Part shown: positions 11,878-22,549 of the stretch, piece after piece
Layout of the letters: the number at the start of each line of letters is the position of its first letter
Numbering within the stretch: position 1 is the first letter of the stretch
DNA from: Mycobacterium sp.
GTDB taxonomy: Bacteria > Actinomycetota > Actinomycetes > Mycobacteriales > Mycobacteriaceae
DNA: 64,000 nucleotides
Reading direction: 5' to 3'
NCBI GenBank assembly: GCA_025966225.1
Contig: JAOPVI010000386.1
Location: 1 to 64,000, forward strand
Notes under the pieces: model-generated
What the model saw: only the letters and a program-made list of their open reading frames with translations
The model's database searches: none
Told to the model about the DNA's origin: nothing
Made by a program: the position numbers and the translations under genes

Positions 11878-11952
11878 GGCGACGCTACATCTCACGATGG
11901 AACTGCGCGTGGGAGGCTGGCCCACGATGAGACACGGTCGGATTCGACGCTG

Positions 11953-12834
11953 ATGTTCTGCTCGTACTGCGGCTCCGACCTCGGTGACGCGGGCACGTGC
12001 GCGAAGTGTGGCACGGTGCATGCGTCCAGCGCGCCGACGGGATGGCAACCGGATCCGACCGCTCGGCACGAAGGCCGCTATTACTCAGCGGGCCGCCCCA
12101 CCAACCGAGTCCGCGACGGCAAGGCGCAGTCGACCGATCCGGACGGCGGTCGGCTGCTGCCCGACTACACCGAACTGCCTCGGTCCCCGAGAACGAGCAC
12201 GCGCTCGGCCTGGCTCGGCACCGGTGGCGCGGTCGCCGTGCTCGTCGTTGTCGCGGTCGTCGTCTGGGGCCTGCTGCTGCCAGGGCCCAAGCGCGAAACC
12301 CCCGAGTCCCGGTATCTGTCGGCGCTGAACGACTCCGGCTTTGCGAATCAGTTCAATTCCGATGCAAACGCGCTGGCGCACGGCAGAAAGGTCTGCAAAC
12401 AACTCGAGGAGGGCGAACCGCAACAGGGGCTTCCGGTAGACAAGCTGGCCGTGGACTCGTTCTGCCCGCAATTCAACGGCGGTTTCCACATCCTCGAAAC
12501 GGCGACCGTCACAGGGACGTTCGTGCTCACCGACACGTCCTCGAACGAGTACACCCGATCGATCACCTCGGACGGGAAGTCGTGTGCGGGGTCGGGCGGT
12601 TACGCCGACGTCGAGGAGCAGACCCAGGTCACCGTCAGAAATGGCAAAGGCGAGATCCTCACGATGACGGCGCTCGGTGCGGGCAAGGCCAGTGACGTCA
12701 AGTGCACGTTCTCCTTCAGCTTCCCCGTCACCGAGGGCCAGGAACGCTACGTGCTGTCGATTGGTCATCGCGGCGAGTTCAGCTATTCGTTCAGCCAACT
12801 CCAGCACGGCGTGGAGATTCACCTCGGGCACTGA
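11953..12834 (+). CDS. Zinc-ribbon / single TM / DUF732-like protein
   Basis: N-term MFCSYCGSDLGDAGTCAKCG, TM at ~75-95, DUF732-like segment ESRYLSALNDSGFANQFNSDANALAHGRKVC. Confidence 0.65.
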   Translation: MFCSYCGSDLGDAGTCAKCGTVHASSAPTGWQPDPTARHEGRYYSAGRPTNRVRDGKAQSTDPDGGRLLPDYTELPRSPRTSTRSAWLGTGGAVAVLVVVAVVVWGLLLPGPKRETPESRYLSALNDSGFANQFNSDANALAHGRKVCKQLEEGEPQQGLPVDKLAVDSFCPQFNGGFHILETATVTGTFVLTDTSSNEYTRSITSDGKSCAGSGGYADVEEQTQVTVRNGKGEILTMTALGAGKASDVKCTFSFSFPVTEGQERYVLSIGHRGEFSYSFSQLQHGVEIHLGH

Positions 12835-12913
12835 GCGCAAAACGGTACCCGCGGTATCGCATATCGCGTGTGCCGCGTAGCTTGAGGCGAAGTCAACGAC
12901 GACGGAGGTACAC

Positions 12914-14446
12914 GTGACGCAATTCGATTCCTCGAACGCTTCGCGTTCGGCCGCCGAACCCGACTTCCACACGCTCATCGTCGGCGCGGGGTTCTCCGGC
13001 ATCGGCGCGGCCATCCAGCTCGACAAGGTTGGCCTTGGCGACTACCTGATCGTCGAGGCAGGCGCGGAGCCAGGCGGCACCTGGTACTGGAACACCTACC
13101 CCGGCATAGCGGTGGACATCCCGTCGTTCTCGTACCAGTTCTCTTTCGAGCAGAGCGCCGACTGGTCGCGCACGTACGCCAAGGGCAGGGAGCTCAAGGC
13201 CTATGCCGAGCGCTGCGTCGACAAGTACGGCCTGCGCCACAAGATCCGGTTCGACACCAAGGTGACGGCAGCGGTGTTCGACGACGAATCCGATTGCTGG
13301 CGGCTCGATTTGGGCACCGGCGGGCAGGAGCGAAGCGACTCGCTGACAGCACGGTTCCTGATCAACGCCAGCGGCGTGTTGACCGTGCCGAACCTGCCCG
13401 ACATCGACGGCGTCGACAGCTTCGCGGGCATCACCATGCACACCGCGCGCTGGGATCACGAGCAGGACCTGACCGGCAAACGCGTCGCGATCATCGGCAC
13501 CGGCGCGTCAGCGGTCCAGGTGATCCCCGAAATCGCCCCGATCGTCGAGAAGCTCACGGTGTTCCAACGGACGCCGATTTGGTGCATGCCGAAGCTGGAC
13601 GTGGCGTTGCCCGCACCCGCCCGGTGGGCGATGCGGATACCGGGCGGCAAGGTGGTCCAGCGGATGCTGAGCCAGGCGTACGTGGAGCTGACGTTCACGA
13701 TCTCCGCCCAGTACTACACCGTGTTCCCGCTGGCCACGCGCGCAGAACGGATGGGCCGCGCGTACCTGAAGCGCGAGGTGCACGACCCCGAAGTGCGCGA
13801 CAAGCTGACGCCCCGTTATGCGGTCGGTTGCAAGCGCCCTGGGTTCCACAACACGTACCTGTCGACCTACAACCGCAACAACGTCGAACTGGTCACCGAA
13901 CCCATCGACAAGGTCACCGGCACGGGCGTCGCCACCACCGACGGGGCGACGTGTGACGTCGACGTGCTGATCCTTGCCACCGGCTTCAAGGTGATGGACG
14001 TCGACAGCATCCCGACGTTCCCCGTCACCGGCGCAGGCGGGCGATCGTTGGCCGAATTCTGGTCCGAGCACCGTCTGCAGGCCTACGAGGGTGTCAGCGT
14101 GCCGGGCTTCCCCAACTTCTTCACCGTGATGGGCCCGTATGGGTACGTCGGCTCCTCGTACTTCGCACTCATCGAGACGCAGACGCACCACATCGTGCGG
14201 TGCCTGGAGCGCGCGTCGCGCGATGCGGCCACCCGCGTCGAGGTGTCCCAGGTTGCCAACGACCGCTTTTTCGCCGAGATGATGCGCAAGCGGCACCGCC
14301 AGATCTTCTGGCAGGACTCTTGCAGCCTCGCCAACAGCTATTACTTCGACAAGAACGGCGACGTGCCATTGCGTCCGACCAGTACGCCCGAGGCCGTGTG
14401 GCGCAGTCGCCGGTTCCCGCTCGAGGACTACGAGTTCAGCACTTAG
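12914..14446 (+). CDS. Flavin-containing (Baeyer-Villiger-type) monooxygenase
   Basis: GAGFSGIGAAI, BVMO fingerprint FAGITMHTARW, GTGASAVQ; GTG start after GGAGG. Confidence 0.88.
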   Translation: MTQFDSSNASRSAAEPDFHTLIVGAGFSGIGAAIQLDKVGLGDYLIVEAGAEPGGTWYWNTYPGIAVDIPSFSYQFSFEQSADWSRTYAKGRELKAYAERCVDKYGLRHKIRFDTKVTAAVFDDESDCWRLDLGTGGQERSDSLTARFLINASGVLTVPNLPDIDGVDSFAGITMHTARWDHEQDLTGKRVAIIGTGASAVQVIPEIAPIVEKLTVFQRTPIWCMPKLDVALPAPARWAMRIPGGKVVQRMLSQAYVELTFTISAQYYTVFPLATRAERMGRAYLKREVHDPEVRDKLTPRYAVGCKRPGFHNTYLSTYNRNNVELVTEPIDKVTGTGVATTDGATCDVDVLILATGFKVMDVDSIPTFPVTGAGGRSLAEFWSEHRLQAYEGVSVPGFPNFFTVMGPYGYVGSSYFALIETQTHHIVRCLERASRDAATRVEVSQVANDRFFAEMMRKRHRQIFWQDSCSLANSYYFDKNGDVPLRPTSTPEAVWRSRRFPLEDYEFST

Positions 14447-14468
14447 CTCAGAACTGCACGCCGCGGGT

Positions 14469-15482
14469 TCAGTACGAAACGACACCGAGTGACTTGGCCA
14501 CGCTGCGCATTTCGTCATGCACCCCGCCGTAGGCCGGCGAGCTCGGAAGCAACCGCTTGTCGATCTTGGTCACGGCGCTGTAGTTGGTGTCCACGACGTT
14601 CGCGATGGGCACCTGCGATATCTGACTCAGCAACTGGTAGGCATCGAGTCGGTCGAGGCCGTAGAGCTCGCCAAGCCAGCCGATCATCTCGACCTGACCA
14701 GCCCGCCACGCTTCTTCGAGCGGCCGGCCGGACCCGATGCACATCAGGTGAGTGTCGTTTTCGATCCTCGGCCAGGCCGGTCCAGGAGCCTTGATCAAGT
14801 CGACGATGGCGGTGACGTTCATCGCGCCCTCCACCGCCGTGCCGCATGACTCGCCCTCGCCCTGCCGGTAATGCCCGTCGCCGAGCGAGAACAGCGCGCC
14901 CTCGACGTTCACCCGGAGGTAACAGGTTGCGCCAGCTGCCATTTCAGGGGTATCCATGTTGCCCCCGAAGTAGTCCGGCACCAGCGAGGTGCGCACCTCA
15001 CGGCGTGCAGGGGCCACGCCGACGGTGCCGAGCATGGGGTTGGCGGGCAGCGCCACCTGGAAATCACTTCCCCGTGCCGAGAAGCCCAACGTGTCGGTAC
15101 CCGAGTCGTATTCGTAGATCCAGGTGCGCTCGGGCAGCGCCGGTTGCAGCGTGGGACTGACCGGGATGCTGGTTAGTCCACCGAAGAACGGGATGAGCGT
15201 CGAGGCGCCCCACGTCCGCGCCGGGGTCAGGTCCACGAGGTGAACGGCCAACGTGTCACCAGGTTCGGCGCCCTCGATCCAGAACGGACCGGTCTGGGGA
15301 TTGAGGTCATCGGTGTCGAAAACGGTGCTGGCGACGTCATCCGTCGTGGTGATCCGGCCGCCGAACGCGTCCTCCGTCCACAGCGTGAGCACGGTGCCGG
15401 GTCTGATGCGCCGCACGGGCGCCGCGCCGCCGAAGGTGAAGGTCATCTCGTCGACCGTCGGCACGAACGTCAGATGATCCAT
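14469..15482 (-). CDS. Acetamidase/formamidase family protein
   Basis: MDHLTFVPTVDEMTFTFG..., GDGHYRQGEGE motif. Confidence 0.88.
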   Translation of the reverse strand: MDHLTFVPTVDEMTFTFGGAAPVRRIRPGTVLTLWTEDAFGGRITTTDDVASTVFDTDDLNPQTGPFWIEGAEPGDTLAVHLVDLTPARTWGASTLIPFFGGLTSIPVSPTLQPALPERTWIYEYDSGTDTLGFSARGSDFQVALPANPMLGTVGVAPARREVRTSLVPDYFGGNMDTPEMAAGATCYLRVNVEGALFSLGDGHYRQGEGESCGTAVEGAMNVTAIVDLIKAPGPAWPRIENDTHLMCIGSGRPLEEAWRAGQVEMIGWLGELYGLDRLDAYQLLSQISQVPIANVVDTNYSAVTKIDKRLLPSSPAYGGVHDEMRSVAKSLGVVSY

Positions 15483-15540
15483 GAGCACCATCCTCCTGGA
15501 TTCTCGGGGCGGCCGCGTCGCGAATCGGCGTCCGACCGGA

Positions 15541-16008
15541 TCAGCGCGGCGGACCGACGATGGTGCTGTCGTACCGCTCGGAGGCCTCGGCCAACAGTTT
15601 GGGCGAGATCTCGAACCCGTCCGGGCGGGGTTCCGACCTGTCGCGGCCTGCGTGCCGGAACATCCCCTCGATTCCGGCGGGTGTGTTGATCATCAACAGA
15701 TCGGCCTTCTTCGACGTGATCCGGTACGCGTGCGGAATCATCTTGGGCAGGAACACTATTCCGCCTTCGGACAGTTCCATTTCCTGATCGTCGACCCACA
15801 CCAGCGCGGTGCCCTTGATCAGCATGAACACTTCGTCCTCGTGGGTGTGTCGATGATATGGCGGCGCTTCGCCTTCGCTGACGTCGAACCGTCCGATCAT
15901 CAGCTGACCGTCGGTGGCCTTGCCGTCCAACAGGATCGCGAGCGTGCCGCCGTCGAGCCATTCCAGTTGTTGCTGCCGTTCGGGCTGGGCGAGATAGGCG
16001 ATGCTCAC
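15541..16008 (-). CDS. Cupin domain-containing protein
   Basis: PPYHRHTHEDEVFMLIKG...GIVFLPKMIPHAYR. Confidence 0.82.
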   Translation of the reverse strand: MSIAYLAQPERQQQLEWLDGGTLAILLDGKATDGQLMIGRFDVSEGEAPPYHRHTHEDEVFMLIKGTALVWVDDQEMELSEGGIVFLPKMIPHAYRITSKKADLLMINTPAGIEGMFRHAGRDRSEPRPDGFEISPKLLAEASERYDSTIVGPPR

Positions 16009-16113
16009 GATTCGACTCCAGACGTATACGGACGTTTTATTCCGCTTAGTCGCAAGGCTAGGACTGCAGGTCGATGTCCGCAACCGGTGCACCCGACATG
16101 CCAAACTCAGGTG

Positions 16114-16776
16114 ATGGGACCCGGACCCGTCGGCAAGCCCGAGGTGCGCAAGACCCTGCGCCGTGATGCGCAAGCGAACCGGGAGCGGATTCTCGCTGCG
16201 GCGGCCAACGCGATGGCGCGGGAAGGTCGCAACGTCCCCCTCGCGATGATCGCCGACCTCGCTGGCGTCGGCATCGGCACGTTCTATCGCAAGTACCCCG
16301 ACCGCGCGGCGCTGCTGCACGACATGGAACACCGTGCCTACGACCTGTTGATCGCCATCCTCGATCGCATCCAGGAGCGCAGGCAGTCCGGCGCGGCGGC
16401 CGTCGAGGCCTTCCTGCTCGAGGCGTTGGGCATAGCCGAGCGATTGGTGCTCCCGCTACACGGTGCGCCGCCACTGCTCGACGAATCCGCCGTGCTCGCC
16501 CGCAGACGGATCAACGACGAGGTGGATTCGTTCCTGGCGGCAGGCCGAGCCGACGGCTCGATACGCGACGACGTCAACGCCACCGACGTGATCATGTGCA
16601 GCGCACTGACCACCCAGCCGCTGCGGCACGGGCCGAACTGGGACGTCACGGCGCGACGCCACATTGCGCTGTTCATCGCAGGCCTGAAAGCCGTCGACGA
16701 CGACGCCCTGCCCGGTCAGCTGGTCAAGCAGTCCGACGTCGAAGCGGCGTTCGCAAAGGCTAGACCGAAGCCTTGA
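16114..16776 (+). CDS. TetR family transcriptional regulator
   Basis: [23 protein letters not shown]...[22 protein letters not shown]. Confidence 0.9.
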   Translation: MGPGPVGKPEVRKTLRRDAQANRERILAAAANAMAREGRNVPLAMIADLAGVGIGTFYRKYPDRAALLHDMEHRAYDLLIAILDRIQERRQSGAAAVEAFLLEALGIAERLVLPLHGAPPLLDESAVLARRRINDEVDSFLAAGRADGSIRDDVNATDVIMCSALTTQPLRHGPNWDVTARRHIALFIAGLKAVDDDALPGQLVKQSDVEAAFAKARPKP

Positions 16777-17968
16777 GCTCCTCGGCCTTGTCGATCCGCT
16801 CCCACGGCAGGTCGACGTCGGTACGGCCGAAGTGGCCGTACGCGGCGGTCGGTGCGTAGATCGGACGGAGCAGGTCGAGGTCGCGGACGATCGCGCCTGG
16901 CCGCAAGTCGAAGACCGACGTGATGGCCTTCTCGATGCGGGCCGGGTCGACGGTCTCGCTGCCGAAGGTCTCGACGAAGAGGCCGACGGGAGCGGCCTTG
17001 CCGATCGCATAGGCCACCTGGACCTCGATGCGCTCCGCCAGGCCGGCTGCGACGACGTTCTTCGCGACCCAGCGCATCGCGTACGCGGCCGAGCGGTCCA
17101 CCTTGGACGGATCTTTGCCCGAGAAGGCCCCACCGCCGTGGCGGGCCCATCCGCCGTAGGTGTCGACGATGATCTTTCGGCCGGTCAGCCCGGCGTCGCC
17201 CATCGGACCGCCGAGCACGAACTTCCCGGTCGGGTTGACGAGGAGCCGGAAGTCAGAGGTATCCATCGTGTCGTGTGCGAGGTCACTGAGCACGGTGTTG
17301 ACGACCTTCTCCCGAATGTCCGGGGTCAGCGTCGCTTCCAGGTCGATGCCGTCGGCGTGCTGGGTGGAGAGCACGACGGTGTCGAGTCGCACCGGGGTGG
17401 TGCCGTCGTACTGCACCGTGACCTGTGTCTTGCCGTCCGGGCGGAGGTAGTCCAGCACCCCGCTCTTGCGGACCTCGGTCAACCGGCGCGCCAGGCGGTG
17501 GGCCAGCGCGATCGGGAGCGGCATCAGTTCGGGGGTGTCCGTGATGGCGTAGCCGAACATCAGCCCCTGATCGCCCGCGCCCTGCGCGTCCAGTGGATCG
17601 CCTGCACCCTCGACGCGCGCCTCGTGAGCGGTGTCGACACCCATGGCGATGTCGGGCGACTGGGCGCCGATGCCGATGTTGACGCCGCAGGTCTCGCCGT
17701 CGAAACCCTTGTCCGACGAGTCGTAGCCGATTTCGAGGATGCGTTCGCGAACGGTCTTCGGGATGTCGGCGAAGGCCTCCTTGGCCGTCGTCGTCACCTC
17801 ACCGACCACGTGCACCTGTCCGGTGGTCACCAACGTCTCCACCGCGACGCGGGACTTGGGATCCTGCGCAAGCAGCGCGTCGAGCACCGAGTCGCTGATG
17901 GCATCACAGATCTTGTCGGGGTGTCCTTCGGTTACCGACTCACTGGTAAACAGCCGACCTTTGCTCAC
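16760..17968 (-). CDS. metK: S-adenosylmethionine synthetase
   Basis: [51 protein letters not shown]. Confidence 0.97.
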   Translation of the reverse strand: MSKGRLFTSESVTEGHPDKICDAISDSVLDALLAQDPKSRVAVETLVTTGQVHVVGEVTTTAKEAFADIPKTVRERILEIGYDSSDKGFDGETCGVNIGIGAQSPDIAMGVDTAHEARVEGAGDPLDAQGAGDQGLMFGYAITDTPELMPLPIALAHRLARRLTEVRKSGVLDYLRPDGKTQVTVQYDGTTPVRLDTVVLSTQHADGIDLEATLTPDIREKVVNTVLSDLAHDTMDTSDFRLLVNPTGKFVLGGPMGDAGLTGRKIIVDTYGGWARHGGGAFSGKDPSKVDRSAAYAMRWVAKNVVAAGLAERIEVQVAYAIGKAAPVGLFVETFGSETVDPARIEKAITSVFDLRPGAIVRDLDLLRPIYAPTAAYGHFGRTDVDLPWERIDKAEELKASV

Positions 17969-18142
17969 GGTTCATCCCTTTCCGATACTTAGTTAAGCAA
18001 ATCATATCTAAGCCTCATGTCGCCGCCGGGGCGGCTCCGTATCCCGATGCAGCCAAGCGTGCGCACTCACTGCGCGCAACCGTTAGGCGCACCATGTCGC
18101 GTGCTTCGCGTCACTCCAGGATGTTCTTCGCGCGAGCGCTCA

Positions 18143-19396
18143 TCACCCACCACTGGTGTGCAGGGAGGCCACGATCGCATCCACGATACGGCTGGCCATC
18201 AACGTCTTCGAACCGTGCTCCAGCGCGACCTCGTCGCCGTCGGCGGTCAGCAGCCACCCGTCGTTGTTGTCCACTTCGAATGCGCGGCCCTCGCCGACGG
18301 CGTTGACGATCAGCAGGTCGCAGCCCTTGCGCTGCAGTTTCGCCCTCGCGTGGAACAGCACGTCACCGTTGGCGTCACCGGTCTCGGCGGCGAATCCCAC
18401 GATGGCTCGCATGTTGGGCAGTTGGCCGTCAGTGCGTGACCGGACGACGCCTGCGAGCACATCCTCGGTGCGCGTCAGCTCGATGGCCGACACATCTGCA
18501 GAGGGGTCCGCGGACTTCTTGATCTTGCTGGTCGCCACGTGGGTCGGGCGGAAGTCGGCGACGGCGGCTGCCATCACCAGCACGTGCGCATCCGGAGCGT
18601 GCTTGGACACCGCGTCGTGAAGCTGGCTGGCCGAACCGATGTGTACGACCTCGACGCCGGCTGGGTCGATGAGCCCCGCGGTGTTGCCCGCGATCAATGT
18701 GACCTCGGCGCCACGCTGAACAGCCACCCGCGCCATTGCATAGCCCTGCTTGCCCGAACTGCGGTTGCCGATGAACCGCACCGGATCGATCGGCTCACGT
18801 GTGCCGCCGGCCGTGACGAGCACCTTCACCCCGGCCAGGTCGTGGGTCAGCGCGTCGGGACGATCCAACAGCAGCTGGGCGAACGTGGTGATCTCCTCGG
18901 CCTCCGGGAGCCGGCCAGCACCGCTGTCGGACCCGGTGAGTCGGCCGGATGCGGGTTCGAGCACTACGGCACCCCGACGACGCAAAGTCTCGACGTTCGC
19001 CACGGTGGCCGGGTGAAACCACATCTCGGTGTGCATGGCAGGCGCGAACAACACCGGACACCTGGCGGTGAGCAGAGTTGCGGTCAGCAGATCGTCCGCC
19101 CGCCCGGCCACGGCACGGGCGAGCAGGTCGGCGGTCGCTGGGGCAACGACCACCAGGTCGGCCTCCTGCCCGATGCGAACGTGCGGTACCTCGTCGACGT
19201 CGGAGAAGACGCCGGTGCGCACGGGCTGGCCGGATAGCGCCTCGAACGTGGCGGCCCCGACGAAACGCAGGGCTGACTCGGTGGGCACGACACGCACGGA
19301 GTGACCGGCTTCGGTCAGCTGACGGACCACGGTGCACGCCTTGTAAGCGGCGATGCCCCCGGCGACGCCAACGACGATCCGTTTGCGCTCCATCAC
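18143..19396 (-). CDS. coaBC: Bifunctional phosphopantothenoylcysteine decarboxylase/synthetase
   Basis: IVVGVAGGIAAYKA, APAMHTEMW, TAGGTREPIDPVRFIGNRSSGKQG. Confidence 0.95.
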   Translation of the reverse strand: MMERKRIVVGVAGGIAAYKACTVVRQLTEAGHSVRVVPTESALRFVGAATFEALSGQPVRTGVFSDVDEVPHVRIGQEADLVVVAPATADLLARAVAGRADDLLTATLLTARCPVLFAPAMHTEMWFHPATVANVETLRRRGAVVLEPASGRLTGSDSGAGRLPEAEEITTFAQLLLDRPDALTHDLAGVKVLVTAGGTREPIDPVRFIGNRSSGKQGYAMARVAVQRGAEVTLIAGNTAGLIDPAGVEVVHIGSASQLHDAVSKHAPDAHVLVMAAAVADFRPTHVATSKIKKSADPSADVSAIELTRTEDVLAGVVRSRTDGQLPNMRAIVGFAAETGDANGDVLFHARAKLQRKGCDLLIVNAVGEGRAFEVDNNDGWLLTADGDEVALEHGSKTLMASRIVDAIVASLHTSGG

Positions 19397-19441
19397 GTCT
19401 GATCTTCGCCCGAGAGGCTCATCGGATCCCGCCGGGGAGGC

Positions 19442-19771
<330 letters not shown>

Positions 19772-19815
19772 CTAGCTGTTGGGTCGGGTCGTACCACTGC
19801 AGGCACGGCTGACGA

Positions 19816-20370
19816 TCAATGGCCCGTCAGCAAGGATACCAACTCTGAGCAGGCGAATTCCAACTCACTGTTGACGACCACTCTGTCGAAGGTGTCTTGA
19901 GCGGCAAGTTCGGCCTTCGCGGTGGTCAGCCTGCGGGCCATCACCTCGGGACTCTCGGTGCCCCGACCGGCTAGCCGACGCTCCAGCGCGTCCCAGCTTG
20001 GTGGGGCCAGGAAGACCGTCGTGGCCTCGGGCATCGACTGCTTCACCGCCCCTGCGCCTGCCAAATCGACCTCGATGAGCACCGGACGTCCCGCGTGGGC
20101 CGCGTCCCGGACCGGTTGGGCTGGAGTGCCGGACCGGTGCAGGCCGCTGTGAATCTCAGCCCACTCGAGCAGTGCGCCGTCGTCGATCAGCTGCTGAAAG
20201 GCCTCGGGGGTGACGAACGTGTAGTCCACGCCGTCCACCTCGCCCGGTCGGGGCGCCCTGGTGGTGACCGAGACACTGAAGTGCAAGTCTGGAACTCGGT
20301 CGCGCAAACATCGCACGACCGTCGACTTACCGACTGCAGAGGGACCGGACAACACGACAATTCGACTCAT
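19816..20370 (-). CDS. gmk: Guanylate kinase
   Basis: [38 protein letters not shown]. Confidence 0.95.
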   Translation of the reverse strand: MSRIVVLSGPSAVGKSTVVRCLRDRVPDLHFSVSVTTRAPRPGEVDGVDYTFVTPEAFQQLIDDGALLEWAEIHSGLHRSGTPAQPVRDAAHAGRPVLIEVDLAGAGAVKQSMPEATTVFLAPPSWDALERRLAGRGTESPEVMARRLTTAKAELAAQDTFDRVVVNSELEFACSELVSLLTGH

Positions 20371-20400
20371 CGCAATCGCCGTCCGGCCCCTCGCCGGCGC

Positions 20401-20724
20401 TTAATCCGCCGTGAAGTCGAACTTTTCCAGCAGGGCCTTGCGCTGACGATCGCCGAGGCCGCGCAGGCGGCGGGTCGGGGCGATCTCGAGCTCGGTCATG
20501 ATTTCCTGCGCCTTGACCTTGCCGACCTTCGGCAACGCCTCGAGAAGCGCAGAAACCTTCATCTTGCCCAAGACCTCGTTGGTCTCAGCGTCCTTGAGGA
20601 CCTGCTTGAGGTTGGTGCCGCCACGCTTGAGCCGATCTTTGAGCTCGGCTCGCAGTCGACGTGCGGCAGCAGCCTTCTCCAACGCTGCCGCGCGTTGTTC
20701 GTCGGTCAACTGGGGAAGGGCCAC
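20401..20724 (-). CDS. mihF: Mycobacterial integration host factor (mIHF)
   Basis: VALPQLTDEQRAAALEKAAAARRLRAELKDRLKRGG...GLGDRQRKALLEKFDF; open frame continues upstream to 21003. Confidence 0.9.
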   Translation of the reverse strand: MALPQLTDEQRAAALEKAAAARRLRAELKDRLKRGGTNLKQVLKDAETNEVLGKMKVSALLEALPKVGKVKAQEIMTELEIAPTRRLRGLGDRQRKALLEKFDFTAD

Positions 20725-21265
20725 GGGTTCCTCCGTCTCTTGCCATCTGAACTGGCCATCATCATCTTGTGTCTTGACTGGATAGAGAACCAGCCAGCGA
20801 CGACGACCGTACCCACGCTGGGTGACGAAAGCTAACCCCACCCCCTGGTTATTGCGCCAAAACGCCAGCGTGTAGGGAACCCGCGACCGGGGTCGACACG
20901 CCCCGATTCCGCGCTCGAGTCGGTTCTGGTTGGGCCGCCGGTCCTCGATCTGCCTGCGCATCAAGGGTTTTGAACGGTGTTTGGGCGGCCGTCTGGCAAT
21001 CACGCTGGGGCGACGCCGCCGCCGGGCGGCCCCACCCTGTGGATTGATTAGAAATTTTCGCAGGTCACGGCGTGTCGGGCGTGTCGGCGCAGGTTGACGA
21101 CCACCCGCGTCGTCACGTCCGTCACAACGGTTACGTGCGTCTCATCAGCAACACCTGCAGTCGCTCGTGTCCCAGAAATGGCTCACGCACAGGTTGGCTC
21201 CTTGGCGTGCGGGCAGTCGGGATCTTCACTGTCGCCGGCGGGTTGTTCGTTGGGTCTGCGTCGTA

Positions 21266-22057
21266 ATGATGTTGGTCACTTCCACCTTGGCGTCGAGCCT
21301 CGCCGCTCCGGCGTGAGCGTGCGGTTGTGGCGCGTACATCCCGAATCGGGCCGGGGCGTCCGTGTCCACAGAGCGAGCCCTCATCGCGTGGGACGGGACG
21401 ACCGAGGACATCGTGATGGCCTTCAGCGTGAGTGGCAGTTCGGAAAGGGCCGCCTGGGTGATGCCGGTGCCGTCCGCCGCGGAGTTTTCACTCGGCGAGC
21501 CCGAGGCGTTCGAGGAGCTCGTTCGGCTCACGGCCCCCCGCATCGAGTACCGCGATCACTGGCGGCCCAGTTTCGACTGGCTGACGACGGCCGGCAGTGC
21601 AGAGACGATGGCGGGAGCTCCGCCCGGTGCCGGTGTCAATGTGCTCGGCCGCCAACGAATCGGCCCGTTCGACGTGACCAGGCTGGCGGCGAACGATCCG
21701 GCGGTATTGGCCAACTGGCTGTCCGACAACGGGTTTCCGAGCCCGGATGGGTTGGAGCAGAATCTCGCACCGTACGTCGCGGACCGGTGGGAGCTCGTAG
21801 CGATAAAGTTGGTGCCCGCTGAAGCCACGGGCACGATGACCGGCCAGTTGCAACCACTCACGCCGTCGTTCACGCCGGACCGGGTGATTTTTCCGATGCG
21901 CCCTTCACGGTCGGCGAAACTACCGCAGACCGTCGACGCTCCACATTCCATTTGCCCAGCGCGTAATATCTTTGACGACAAACGGTTTGCGAACTGTTAC
22001 CGACTCCACAGCGCGCGCCCATGTTCTCCACAGACCCGGCCCAGGCCCGCTCCCTAA
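21266..22057 (+). pseudogene. DUF2330-like secreted protein gene with in-frame TGA in the signal peptide and an apparently truncated 3' end
   Basis: Frame reads ...MMLVTSTLASSLAAPA(TGA 21314-21316)ACGCGAYIPNRAGASVSTERALIAWDG...VIFPMRPSRSAKLPQTVD then diverges. Confidence 0.65.
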
Positions 22058-22112
22058 CGTCGTGGTGGTGGGGCGAATTCGCGCCAACACATGACGGAGT
22101 GGAGTGACACTG

Positions 22113-22472
22113 ATGATCTTCAAGAGGGCCCTGTGCGCGTCGACGCTGGCCGCCGGAGTCGGGCTCGCTGGATTGCTGGGTGTCGGGCTGAGTACGGCTT
22201 TCGCCGATCCCGGACCGGGATGCAACGCGCCGGGCAGGCCGCCATGCGGCCAGGACTGGCACAACAACAACAACAACCAGTGGAACAACCACGACAACAA
22301 CAACCAATGGAACAACGGTCCGGGCCAAATGGACTGGAACCACCGCGGTATCGACCAGGGCCGCCAGGATCATCAGCCGTTCAACTGGAACGGCCAGCAG
22401 GTCAATCCGATGCAGGCAGGCAACGGTGGAGGCTGGGGGTTCTGGTTCATGGGCATGTGGATCCCGATGTAA
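22113..22472 (+). CDS. Small secreted Asn/Trp/Gly-rich protein
   Basis: Signal peptide MIFKRALCASTLAAGVGLAGLLGVGLSTAFA; low-complexity HNNNNNQWNNHDNNNQWNNG. Confidence 0.8.
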   Translation: MIFKRALCASTLAAGVGLAGLLGVGLSTAFADPGPGCNAPGRPPCGQDWHNNNNNQWNNHDNNNQWNNGPGQMDWNHRGIDQGRQDHQPFNWNGQQVNPMQAGNGGGWGFWFMGMWIPM

Positions 22473-22488
22473 CCGTTGACATTTGCGT

Positions 22489-22524
22489 TGAGGGTCGTGA
22501 TCGCCGACGCGGTCGCGACCCTCA
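22489..22524. terminator. Stem-loop between convergent genes (12-bp stem with one G-U)
   Basis: TGAGGGTCGTGA-tcgccgacgcgg-TCGCGACCCTCA. Confidence 0.7.
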
Positions 22525-22549
22525 GTGCATTGTCGAGCAGACGACGCGG

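Noticed and set aside
12840-12880. GGTACCCGCGGTATC-type partial palindrome upstream of the FMO
   Set aside because: Imperfect and short; not distinguishable from background in high-GC sequence.
17969-18142. Possible SAM riboswitch upstream of metK
   Set aside because: The leader is short and no SAM-I/II/IV core could be recognised; only a small GCCGC-CGGG-GCGGC hairpin is present.
21314-21316. TGA as selenocysteine codon next to ACGCG in the DUF2330-like gene
   Set aside because: No obvious SECIS-like hairpin immediately downstream and Trp is the natural residue; nonsense mutation or sequence error is far more likely.
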